Shown here: piece after piece, positions 44,022 to 54,235 of the stretch
Layout of the letters: every line of letters begins with the position of its first letter
How positions within the stretch are numbered: position 1 is the stretch's first letter
Program-made: the position numbers and the translations under genes
Notes under the pieces: generated by a model
Seen by the model: only the letters and a program-made list of their open reading frames with translations
What the model was told of the DNA's origin: nothing
Database searches by the model: none
Source: Dendrophyllia cribrosa
Taxonomy: Eukaryota; Cnidaria; Anthozoa; Scleractinia; Dendrophylliidae
Direction of reading: 5' to 3'
DNA: 64,000 nt
Assembly (NCBI GenBank): GCA_024195265.1
Contig: JAJLRJ010000011.1
Span: 22,650,212 to 22,714,211, forward strand

Positions 44022-44096
44022 GGACTTAGCTCAGTTTGTAGAGCGTCGATCATCCATTGGTGCGCGGAAAGTCATGAGTTCGACACCCGCCGAGGG
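44022..44096 (+). mobile_element. tRNA-like sequence (SINE head or tRNA pseudogene)
   Basis: A box ttagctcagtttgtagagcg and B box gagttcgacacc at tRNA spacing. The acceptor ends do not pair cleanly and the T-stem is weak, so a working tRNA is doubtful. It lies 72 bases before the Ig exon. Confidence 0.5.
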
Positions 44097-44168
44097 AAAC
44101 AGAATGTTACTTTGTAGTCTCACACGCTTATGCTGAACTGAATACAGGTTACTTATTTGTTTCATTAG

Positions 44169-44408
44169 GTTCGCCAAAGGTGGTGATACCAGCCCCTACT
44201 GTGCGACACTTTCAAGGATACAGACTGTCGTGTTCAGCCACGGGGACCCCTCCCATATATATCGCGGTGATAAGGAACTTAACAACACTGGTAAATACAA
44301 CAAACTCTGCAAGCATTCGAATATACGAGGAAGGAAAATCCATGTACACATGCCGGGCCACCAGCAGGTATGGAACTGACGAAAGACAGATCGAAGTCAT
44401 TTTAGGAG
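44169..44408 (+). CDS. CUB-Ig-LRR gene, exon 4: Ig-like domain
   Basis: Flanked by tttcattag| and |gtaagg, phase 1 at both ends, so the domain is a symmetrical module. It encodes (G)SPKVVIPAPTVRHFQGYRL, SCSATGTPPIYIAVIRN, LTTLVNTTNSASIRIYEEGK, SMYTCRATSRYGTDERQIEV and ILG. The two Ig cysteines are in LSC and YTC. The usual core Trp is missing: the strand reads IYIAVIRN. I-set-like endings (YGTDERQIEVIL) follow. Possible N-glycosylation sites are NLT and NTT. The split codon G|GT joins smoothly to exon 3 and its last base to exon 5. The Ig fold presumably spaces or binds outside the cell. Confidence 0.87.
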
Positions 44409-45064
44409 GTAAGGATAACAATTAATTTCTTGTAACATTTATTATTGTATAGTGATAGAAAACTCCCTCAAATTTACTAATATTATGCCTTCAACAGTTA
44501 ATGGTCATTTTAAACTGCTGTAGATGGTCTTTTTCGGTTAATGTTTTTGTATCAAACGCGAACGTTGATTCAGTCGTTGTGGTTCTAACTTTGCAAAATT
44601 GCTGACAGTGACAACTCAAAATAACAAAATCAACTTTTTTATGGTAATCTCGGAGACGAAACTTTTACGGACTGTAGTCTGTCTACAAATATGATCAAAT
44701 ACGACTTTATCAATTAACAGCAGCTACATACGGCTTTCACGATATTTATTTCATAAAAAAGGTTTTCAACACGAAGTTGGTGTAACTTCTGTCAAAAACT
44801 GGCAAATGGGTATGGACGATGGTACAATTTTCCGATGTTAGAAAAAGCTGCTGTCACTTCAGTCTTTCAAGCAATCCAAAGACGCCATCCAGGATTGTAG
44901 ATGAATTGTGTTCAATGTTTCGTCTTTTGTTGGTAATTTTTATTAGTGTATGAGAGGAAAAGAACTGGGGGTGGGGGGTTGATTTATTAAATTTAGATAA
45001 GAAATATTAAAGATTTAATGAAGTTTTAAAATTAGAATATGAAGTTAATAGCAGAGCTCTCGCG
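44409..45064 (+). other. Start of intron 4; no element recognised
   Basis: AT-rich and without open frames of interest. Confidence 0.4.
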
Positions 45065-47200
45065 GGCCGAAGGCACGCTGCGGAGCCCCGTGCTCATAAA
45101 ACCTTTGCCCGTCATTTTTCATGGTCATGGCTAGCGGAATGTTTCGCGGGCGCGTTGGTCCGTGTGCCGTCCGCCGCCCACCGCCCGCCCGCCGTTGGGC
45201 ATGGCTAGCTCGCGGGCGCGTATGACGCCGCAAAACATGCGCGGAAGACGCCACACAACATCCGGGATCTTAGCAATTTTGAAAGCAAAGCGACGCTTTG
45301 TTTTTTCGCGCGGCTACACAGCCGTCAGCTCGGAAACACGTTTCCCACTTTTATAGTTGTTATAGCGGAGAAGTAAACTCGTTATTTTCCTGCATTTTTT
45401 TCGCGGTTTGCTACTTAAGACAGGGATACCAATTAAGGGATACTCAGAAGCCGCTTTAGTGGAAAAAGAAGAGCTTTCATGGATAAAATCCTGATTCGAG
45501 GAACTTCATATGTTTATATAAATGCGGGGAGTTGTTTTTATTACGGATTTCAGAACCAAAGAAGCGGAGATTTAAAGAATTTCCAAGCAGGCGAGGGACT
45601 TAAAGGTAAAACATATTACATTTTTCGATGGGAATTTATGTTGATATCAATCTGTCACTGACCCTTTCTTTGGGTTCGTTTTAGTTTTTAGAATTGTTTT
45701 TAAAACTTGCTTAAATTCAGTTGTATTTTATTCGGAAAGTAGTATCACTAGTTATTCTGGAAGGAGAAAAAGTTATTTTTGTGAACTTTTGTACGGTCAA
45801 AATGTACTGTGCAGACGGTCGCGTAATACTGTTTTTGAGAATTGCTAAAATTGAAAAATAGCGCGGTCGTTAATCTTAATTCTCGTCACAGCTTCCGACC
45901 TTTCACCTTAGTTAAGCTTTTCATCGGCTTTCTGTTCAGAGAGCGACACTGTTAGGCTCAGCCTATCTATATATAATATATATATAGATAGGTCAAGCCT
46001 AACAGCGTCGCACTTTGAACAAGCTTAACTAAGGTGAAACTTAACTAAGGTGAAAGGTTGGAAGCACAAGAATTAAGATTGACGACCGGGCTATTTTCAA
46101 TTTTAGCAATTCTCAAAAACAGCTTATTACCCGACCGTCTGCATAGTACATTTAGACCGTACAAATGTTAACAAAAACAACTTTTCTATGTCCAGAATAA
46201 CTAGTACGACTACTTTCCGAATAAAATACAGTTTTTGTTTGTCAAAAATTGCCCGAGAAACTGATTTGGAAATCAAAATTGCAAAAATACACAAACATAA
46301 GCTTATTTGCATAAGGCGACGCGAGTGAAGACAGAAAATCTAAGTCTTGTTTTGTTCACATAAAATCGCTTTTTAATCTATGTAATGAATGAACAAAGAC
46401 ATAAAAACGAACAACACAATCTTCTTTCGAAAAATTTTATTCAAATCTCCATTAATTTATGTTTAAAAGCAAAACACGTACCATTTCTAGCGCATCAAGG
46501 CAGAGCTGTCCTCGATGAAATTCAAGATAACAACACGACTTAATTTGAACACGTTTCATAAACATGTCTCCAAAACTTAAGAGAACACAAAGGAAAAGTC
46601 AATTAAAAATTGATATCAACATAAATTCCCATCGAAAAATGTGATTTATTTTACCTTTAAAGCACTGGACTGCTTGGAAATTCGTTAAAACTCCGCTTCT
46701 TCGGTTCTGAAATCCGTAATAAAAACAAGGCATCTCCCCACATTGCTCCTGCATTGATAATATGAAGTTCCTCGAAGCAAGACTTTATCCCTGAAAGCTC
46801 TTCTTTTTCCACTAAAGCGGCTTCTGAGTATCCCTTAACTAGTATCCCTGTCTTGAATAGCAAACCGCGAAAAACTGCAGGGAAATAACGACTTTAATTC
46901 TCCGCTGTTAAAACACAACAATCCAACTAAAGTGTTTACCGAGCTGACGCTGTGTAGCCGCGCGAAAAACAAAGCCTCAAAGATCCCGGATGTTGATGAC
47001 GTCGTACGCGCATGTTTTGCGAAGTCTTACGCGCCCGCAAGCTAGCCCAAAGCGTACGGCGCGTACCGCACACAACGCGCCCGCGAAACATTCCGCTAGC
47101 CATGACCATGAAAAATGACGGGCATGGGTTCTTTGGTTCTCTGGTTCCATGAGTATGGGGCTGCGCAGCCGGGCCTTCGGCCCGGCGAGTCCTCCGCTAT
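45065..47200. mobile_element. Foldback element, near-complete palindrome centred at about 45978
   Basis: The two arms run outward from an AT palindrome (tatatataatatatatata). Matching inverted blocks are gttaggct-cagcctatc/gataggtcaagcctaac, caccttagttaagctt/aagcttaactaaggtg, ttctgaaatccgtaataaaa, aagcggcttctgagtatccc, and GC-rich ends (ccatgaccatgaaaaatgac; ggccttcggcccgg). The right arm has about 350 bp more (about 46240-46590) without a partner. A single-arm relative is at 53705-54235. No transposase. Confidence 0.88.
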
Positions 47201-47329
47201 AAAGCTTATTTAGTATGGACACCAAAACAGTCCGCTATCAACCTTGGGTGCTATTTCCTGGGTATCAACTGTTTGCTTGTGTTTCAAAAATAATTGTCTT
47301 TCTTTAAGTAGTAGATAAATTACGAGCGG

Positions 47330-47396
47330 GAGATCTGTATGGGCGTTTACAAGGGCGAGCCGAAGGCGAGCCATTGTAAATCCCATACAGATCTCA
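47330..47396. repeat. Short palindrome
   Basis: gagatctgtatgggcgtttac and its inverted copy gtaaatcccatacagatctc flank aagggcgagccgaaggcgag. It would form a hairpin of about 22 bp. It is probably a small MITE. Confidence 0.6.
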
Positions 47397-48099
47397 CGCG
47401 AATATATTTTCGTACTTGTGAAATGAAACAATGAGTAGAGATCTGTATGAAAAGTTAATGAATACTAATTAGCTGAGCAAGTGTTTGTATCAAAAGTTAA
47501 TTTTACTGCGTAATAATTCATCAACTCAGTTGATTTGTATTGGGGTTTACAAAGGTATACACGTGACTCAAATACTGCCTATTTATTGGTCATAACTGTT
47601 ATGAATTATTAATGAATTTTACAACCTTATTTACAGTGCAACACGCCTTACCGTGAGCATCCAGCAAACTTTTTTACAAGTTAGCCAATCCGAGAGCGCG
47701 ATTTCAATTGATGGGCACGCCTCATCGCAAAGTTGAGCACGATGACATGGAATGTAATTTTACCGCTTTGTTTATCAGAGGAGTGTAAAGTTAATTACAA
47801 AACACGAATCAGTGTCACCAATCAGTGTGTAAAACGCTAGAACGAATGACATTTAAATAAAGTTTACTATTAATAGATTCTCACTGGGGAGTCTCACAAA
47901 CAATGCCAAGGGTAGTATGAGATATGGGGAGTATGAAGTCCTCGAAAAGAGTTTACGGCGAGATTCTTATTCTTGATCGGTTTATATAACAGTGAGCTGT
48001 GACATGGTTAAATAACACATTCCTACGGGCGCGTCCCCGGGGTTTATGGCTACATAACTTGTTTATTTTATGTCATTCTTTGCAGAATCCCCAGTGGGA
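47397..48099 (+). other. Intron 4; no gene seen
   Basis: No supported feature. agatctgtatg recurs at about 47440 near the preceding palindrome. Confidence 0.4.
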
Positions 48100-48276
48100 C
48101 TACTACTACTACTATTACGACTACGACTACTACCACTACCACTGCCACTGCCACTGCCACTGCCACTGCCACTGCCACTGCCACTGCCACTGCCACTGCC
48201 ACTGCCACTGCCACTGCCACTGCCACTGCCACTGCCACTGCCATTGACACTACCACTGCCACTGCCACTACCACTA
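48100..48276 (+). repeat. (CCACTG)n hexanucleotide microsatellite
   Basis: ctactact triplets, then a run of ccactg hexamers from about 48137, with few interruptions near the right end. Open frames over it on both strands are artefacts. Confidence 0.95.
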
Positions 48277-48803
48277 CAAATAATTTATTCACTTTACTGC
48301 TTCACACGTGTCCGCAGTTACGAAAATGATTATAAGAATTAGCTGGTGATATCGTGCAGACTTTTAAAGAAGTTTGTTGGGTGCTCACAGTAAGCCGCGT
48401 CGCAATGTCGAAAACAGCTGCATGTTAACCACATTTTCGCTATTTCTCAACATTCAATCTGGCAGAAAATAAAATCAATCGAAATGATTAAAAACTTTAA
48501 ATAATAAAACGGTATACGCGTTTTGCCTTGTTGGTCAACTAACCAGGTTATTTCAGTTTATGAGGGGTTATATTGAGCTGTTTAATAATTCACTTTCACC
48601 TTTGTGGAATGTAACATAACCATAGTAGCATGGATCATGGATCTTTGTATATATTTCTGACTTCTGTTGGCCATACCGTGAAATTCATTTATTTAAGCCA
48701 TTTTTTTTACTTTTAAAATTCCAAGCTCCCTTGCAAGATTGTGTGACTCACACATACAATGGAATGCCCCCATTCTCAGCCCACCCCTTTCCAAAAGCCT
48801 ATG

Positions 48804-49048
48804 ATACACGGTTCAACATTTGTTGATCAACAGAAGTTGCAACGGCTGCTCAACAAATGTTGAACCAAGTGTATCATGCAATGTTGAATGCTGAAATAGT
48901 TGAACGAATTCAAAGTGGAGACAGGTTTATTGAACGATCTCACTGAATCGTTTTAAAATGTTGAATGTGTTTTCTACTCATTCAACAAGTTGTAGCATTG
49001 TTCAACATTTGTTAAACAAGAAATGTTGAACGACATTGAACCGTATAT
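48804..49048. mobile_element. MITE with inverted cggttcaacatttgttga-type ends
   Basis: The left end atacacggttcaacatttgt is inverted imperfectly at the right end (cgacattgaaccgtata). The interior repeats gttgaac and caacatttgtt on both strands, so the element is internally self-similar. Confidence 0.65.
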
Positions 49049-49371
49049 AATTCGCTTAAGACTTGGAGCAATATCGGCAAAAATAGCCCAGGTACAGCTG
49101 CTTCCTCTTCTCAAGAAAAATCGGAGAAAGGGCGTCTGTTATTCACCGTTAATAATCGGACCACGTGTTTTTTCCGAAATCTGTGGAAAATTATCTGATT
49201 GGTTCTCAGCTTTGTCAAACTTTATCATGTGAAATATCGATTTTCCATTTTGTTTTGTGCGGGTTTTCCCGCCGAAATAAAAAAAAATCCCTTACCTTAT
49301 TTTCATGGTATATCACCAAATGCCACCAAATATACAACTTAATTAAACTAAACGATTATATTATACCCCAC

Positions 49372-50369
49372 TGGTTGCAAACGGCGGCAAATTCATGACT
49401 ACTGTGCTGAGGGCCATTATCAGAGATCAAGGTTTCTGGTATTCCGTGCTCGTTGATTACAGCAGCGGATGTGGTTGAGTTCAGCTTTCTCAAGATAGGG
49501 TACTTGCTGTAACAGTCTGTCACCAATAGGTACTGGGCTCCCTTATAGTCAAGCAGATCAGTGGCAAGTTTCTGCCATGGGAAACTGGGTACATTGTAAG
49601 GGTGTAGCGGTTCCTTTGGTTGCTGTTTAGAGAACTGCATACAGGAAGGGCAACTGGCCGTCATTTCTTTGAGGTCTTTTGAGATGCCTGGCCAAAAGAG
49701 ACAGTCTCTTGCTTTCAGGAGGCACTTCTCTGTACCAAGGTGACCCTGGTGTATGATGTGTAGCATCTGTGAACGCAGACTACTTGGAATCACGAGGCGA
49801 TGCCCTTTTAGGATTAGGCCATTTTCAACACTCAAGTCTTCTCTGAAGTTCCAGAACTCCTTCAGGTCTGGAGGGCATTCACTTGGATACTCTGGCCACC
49901 CATGGTGGATGAGGTCCTTTAGATGGCTGAGTACGGTGTCCTGGCTTGTATTATCACGTATTTCGTCCAGTTTCGCAGGACTCACAGGTAGTGTGTTTGT
50001 AATTGCATTGACTTTGACCAACAGCACGCCTTGATCCTCTTCAGGCGGGTCCATACTGCTGACTCTGGAAAGGGCATCAGCAATCACGTTGGTTTTTCCT
50101 TGGATGTACCTCATCTCTACATTGTACTTTGCCATTTTTAGGAGAAGTCTCTGGAGACGTGGTGACGCACTTGGTATGCTTTTCTTCCATATGCTTTCGA
50201 GTGGTTTGTGGTCTGTTTCAATATCCACTTTCTTGCCGAAGACATAGTGGTTGAACCTCTCGAGGGACCAACAGGCAGCAAGAAGTTCTCTCTCTATGTT
50301 GCTGTATCCCGATTCTGCTTCACTGAGCGATCGGCTTGCATAGGACACTGGTCTGCCTTCCTGCATCAA
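49372..50369 (-). pseudogene. Gypsy RNase H and integrase, truncated
   Basis: Begins inside RNase H (PVSYASRSLSEAESGYSNIE; ETDHKPLESIW; NVIADALSRVSS). The integrase follows with its His/Cys zinc site (HIIHQGHLGTEKCLLKAR; CPSCMQFSK) and core start (WQKLATDLLDYKGAQYLLV; ISDNGPQHSSHEFAAVC), giving the first two acidic residues of the DDE triad. The third acidic residue and all downstream sequence are absent. Two in-frame stops separate it from the RT frame: one ends KAF (50475-50477) and one lies at about 50402-50404. Confidence 0.88.
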
Positions 50370-50474
50370 TACACATCCAATGCCTTTTAGACTGGCATCT
50401 GATTAAATCACGTTCTTCTTTTCTGGGTCATAGTAGGCCAAGACAGGTGCTTCAGTGATTACTTGCTTGAGACT

Positions 50475-52205
50475 TTAAAATGCTTTAAGGTGCTCTGGCT
50501 GCCATACAAAGGGTACATCTTTCTTCATCAGTTGCCGCATGGGCTCTGAGGTTTGAGCCAAGATGGGGGAGAATCTGTTTAGATAGTTTATCATCCCCAT
50601 GAAGGTCTGCAACTCCGTCAGGTTCTGTGGGGAAGACATGTCACTGATTGCCTTGATTTTGTGTTCGCCAGCTCTTAGTCCCTCAGGGGTCCAAGTAAAC
50701 CCGAAGAAGGATATTTGATCTACTTTAAACTGGAACTTATCTGGGTTGAACCGTATGTTATTGTTCCTTGCCGTGTCAAGGACATTAAGGATGTGCTGGT
50801 CATGTTCTGCTTCACTTTTGCCATAGACAAAAGTATCATCAGCGATTCCGCTCAGGCCATCAAGGTTTCCGAAAACTGTGTCCATTTTCTCTTGGAACAC
50901 GTCTCCGCTACATGTAAGTCCGAATGGAAGTCTCTTCCATCTGTACTTGCCCCATGGGGTACTGAAGGTGCAAAGCTTGCTGCTACAATCATCGAGCTCT
51001 ACTTGCCAGAACCCGCTCGAAGCATCTAGGATGCTAAAGTGGGTGGCACCACTAATATTTGGTATTACATCATCTATAGTTCTCACATAGTAAGGGTTGC
51101 GCTGGACAGCTTTGTTGAGGTCCCGGGGGTCTAAGCAAAGGCGTATGGAGCCATTGGGCTTTCTTGTGACCGCAGTCGAGTTTATCCAGGAGGTGTACTC
51201 ATTGTGCACTTTAAATAGGATGCCTGCCTTTGTGAGATAATCTAGTTCTTCTTTGTAAGCTGCTTGTAACTGGACAGGGACTTGCCTCGGGGGGTGTTGT
51301 ACTGGAGGGACCTTAGGGATTGTTTCTATGTGGTATGGGGGGCCTGGGAAGCAGCCTACACCAGTAAAGACATCTTGATATTCTTTAAGGAGATAGTCCT
51401 TTGTCAGTGGAAATGGGTGTGGTCTACCTTGTACATCAAAGAGTTTAACTTTGTGCAGGTTGGTGCTCGTATTCATGGCTTGCTTGTCACTCTGTATGAC
51501 TGGCTGGTGGTCACTCTTGCTTTCAACTGTGAGCGGCCAGTTTAGCTTTAAGAGATTCATACTCTGCGCTGACATATTTCCAATTATGGCAGGGCCATCA
51601 ACATCCACGACCTGTGCTTGGATTACTTTAGGGCTTGGGTTGTTAGGACCCTTGATATACACATGGCAAGACCCTAGGTTTGGGATCTCAGTCCCACCAT
51701 ATGCTGTTAACTTCTTTGTGGGCTGCTGTAAGTCTAGTTTTCTAGAACTTAGCTGCTGGTATAGGGACTTGGGTATAATGTTTGTTTCAGCACTGGAGTC
51801 TATCTTACAGAGGGCATGTGTTTGCTTTCCATCCGGGCTTAGTGACATGTAAACCTCTAGAAGAGCCTTTTCTTTGCACGAAATGGAGTTGACATTCATG
51901 GTCAGGGGTGTTGCAGTAATTGGACCCAGGAACACATGGTCACTGAATACTTGGTTAGGCTCTGACCCAGACTCATTTAATTCATCGCTAGTAGCTTCAA
52001 TCTCATGGACATTCTTCTTTTTCAACTTTGACAGACATACCTTGGCTAAGTGTCCTACTTTTTGACAGTAGTGGCATGTTGCATTCTTTGCTGGGCACTG
52101 CTCACGGGAATGAGGACCCCAACCACAGTTCCTGCATGTTTGTGCTTTGTCTGAGCTGGTGTTCGAGGTTTGTCGTGTATTGTATCCTAATTTGGCTGGT
52201 TTCTC
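50475..52205 (-). pseudogene. Gypsy zinc knuckles, protease and reverse transcriptase
   Basis: One reading frame carries two zinc knuckles near the start (CRNCGWGPHSREQC; CHYCQKVGHLAKVC), a retropepsin (ALCKIDSSAETNIIP), and the RT (SIRLCLDPRDLNKAV; FSILDASSGFWQVELDD; RLPFGLTCSGDVFQEKM; SGIADDTFVYG; FFGFTWTPEGL). The protease active-site triplet reads D-S-S where D-S/T-G is the rule, so it may be inactive. The RT aspartates (ADD) are present. The frame ends at the TAA of 50475. Confidence 0.88.
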
Positions 52206-52817
52206 TGGAATGAGTACCTTTTGGATGTGTTGATATGGTGTACCTCAGTGTTCATTAGCTCAAGTTGTTTGTCTGCCGATTCTTCTGACTTCGCCATTTC
52301 ACGAGCTCGATTGAATGTGAGAGCATTTCCTTCTTTGAAAAAATCCTTTCGCACACGGTCAGAGTTCATTCCAAGCGCAAGAAAAACTGTGAGAAATCGA
52401 TCGCTGTGCTCAGCCGGATAGTTGGCTTCTTTAACTAGAATTCTGAGCTTGGCAATAAATTCTTCGAGAGAAAAGGGTTCCTTGGCGAAGGTTGTGTAGC
52501 TCCCACGCCGCGATCAACTCATTCGAGTGAGGCTTTACGTAGTTTTGGGATTTCTCCCAGTAGTTGGCCAGTTTTTTCTGCTCGTCCGGTGACAGATCCC
52601 AGCTATTGAACAGCTCAATACCGTGCTCTCCGGACCAGTATAATAGGTGTTTGCACTTAATATCTTCTTCTATTTTCGCCATGGGCCCAGTAAATAACAA
52701 TTCACACCTCTGTTTCCACATTTTAAAGCGGCTGTATGGGTTGTCGTCTGTGCTCCAGTCCATAGACGGACCTTTATCGATGAACGATGCGGTCGCCATT
52801 TTGTTTTCGCCACTCAA
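52206..52817 (-). pseudogene. Gypsy gag, frameshifted
   Basis: ATG at 52817: MSGENKMATASFIDKGPSMD, then RFKMWKQRCELLFTGPMAKI and YWSGEHGIELFNSWDLSPDE, a retrotransposon gag capsid-like stretch. A one-base shift near 52490 moves the reading to EFIAKLRILVKEANYPAEHS and SDRVRKDFFKEGNALTF. The frame then leads to the zinc knuckles. Gag would form the particle that packages element RNA. Confidence 0.8.
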
Positions 52818-52914
52818 TAGCCGAAGCTTTGGAGGTTCACTCGTCCACTTTAATTTCGCCTGTGTTCGAGTTAAATTGTTGTCCGTAGGTACAGTAGATG
52901 TCCTTCTTCAGTTC

Positions 52915-52932
52915 ATCTCGCTTCTGACACCA
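52915..52932 (-). promoter_or_regulatory. Primer-binding site of the Gypsy element
   Basis: On the minus strand tggtgtcagaagcgag follows an end ctttaca. TGG at the start of a tRNA-complementary stretch directly after ...CA is the usual junction of 5' LTR and primer site. I cannot name the tRNA. Confidence 0.6.
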
Positions 52933-52933
52933 T

Positions 52934-53704
52934 GTAAAGATATGAACAATAGGTCCTGAAGATGACAACGCGAATTTGTTTTTTAGCAAAAATCCTGTCT
53001 TTGAGTCTATATTCTAAGGGATACTGATTATTTACTGTAAAGTTTGGAGAGTATATAGGCTGCAATTGGATAAATTAGAGAGCTGCTTACTCTCAAGTAT
53101 TCGTCCAACGGGCATAAACTTTTCTATTACTACCTGCGGTCGCATAAACTGAAACAGCATTAAAATAAACGTATCCTTTCAGTGGAGCCGCAATGGACAG
53201 ATTATCATTTCTTTTCACCATCATTAAAACCTGCCTTTTCTTGCCATGGACCACTTTACTGCTTGGTTCTATATGCTTCGTTTCTGACGGCTCAGCTGTA
53301 TATTCTGCAAACTGAACCTCTCAGGAGTGAACTTTTTCAGACAATAATATTGCCGCTCTCTATCAATTCTTTGCATTTACACCAAAATTTGAGATGTTCC
53401 AAGAATAGTTTTTAGGTTTTCTATTCAACATTGACCCAGGTGTTCGATTTTCTTGCGAAAATATTGATAAAAGCCGCATCAAAGTCTTCGCCAACACCAT
53501 TTTCCGTACAAAATTCTTTAGTTATGCAGATAACACACGGAGGAGTTTGTTTGTCTGAGTCACAACGGGGGTCAAAAGTAAGTGACGTCATTAGTGCAAA
53601 GCGCTATTTAAGCACGTTTTATATAACCTAATTATTCAAAATTGAAACCTTTTTAAATGCAAGCCAAAATTGCACAATATAGAACAGTAAAGTAATAATA
53701 TTAA
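52934..53704 (-). other. Probable 5' LTR of the Gypsy element, outer limit unknown
   Basis: Starts at the junction above. With the 3' LTR lost, the far boundary cannot be placed. A minus-strand TATA-like stretch (tatataaaacgtgcttaaat, about 53604-53623) may belong to the LTR or lie outside it. Confidence 0.4.
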
Positions 53705-54235
53705 GCTTAACTAAGGTGAAAAGGTCGGAAGCACAAGAATTAAACTCAAAAGAGTTTAGCTGTAAACAAATGCTTCGACGATCTACTAGCTTCAATTTTA
53801 AAGACGAAATCAGGTTTAAAAAAGAGCTCTTAGCTCTATATTCCTCCAAAAATGCTTGACTTGCAGAGTTACGCAGCCTCAAATGCGGTCTTGACCACTG
53901 TCTTGAGCAGCAAACCTCGGATAAATGCCGGGAAAACGACTTTGCAAATGATTTTCTCGGCTAACAAACTCAACGAGATAGAGTGTTGAGAGTACAGCTG
54001 ACGTGACATTCGGCTGTGTAGCCGCGCGAAAAACAAAATTGCTAAGATCCCGATGTTGTGTGGCGTCATACGCGCATGTTTTGCAACGTCATACGCGCCC
54101 GCGAATTAGCCCTGCCCAACGCTCGGACACACATGTAAAGACGCCGCCCGCGAAACATTCTGCTGGCCATGACCATGAAAAATGACGAGCATGGGTTCTA
54201 TGAGTATGGGGCTGCGCAGCCGGGCCTTCGGCACT
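53705..54235. mobile_element. Single-arm relative of the 45-47 kb foldback element
   Basis: Shares aagcttaactaaggtgaaa, gaagcacaagaatta, gtgtagccgcgcgaaaaaca, the gcccgcgaa region, ccatgaccatgaaaaatgac and the end ggggctgcgcagccgggcct. Only one arm is present. Confidence 0.8.

Larger units (their letters stand above)
49372..52933 (-). mobile_element. Gypsy-type LTR retrotransposon, 3'-truncated
   Basis: The order on the minus strand is primer-binding site, gag with zinc knuckles, protease, RT, RNase H, integrase. The integrase stops matching after CNQWG (about 49372), so the catalytic core end and the 3' LTR are lost. It lies antisense in intron 4. Gene parts are listed separately. Confidence 0.88.

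Noticed and set aside
44022..44096. Functional tRNA gene
   Set aside because: The A and B boxes are good but the acceptor and T stems do not pair well; more likely a SINE head or pseudogene.
45045..45356. Arg/Pro-rich frames on both strands near 45.2 kb
   Set aside because: They come from the GC-rich end of the foldback element.
47999..48342. Frames of His-Cys, Val-Ala and Leu-Pro repeats
   Set aside because: Products of the (ccactg)n microsatellite.
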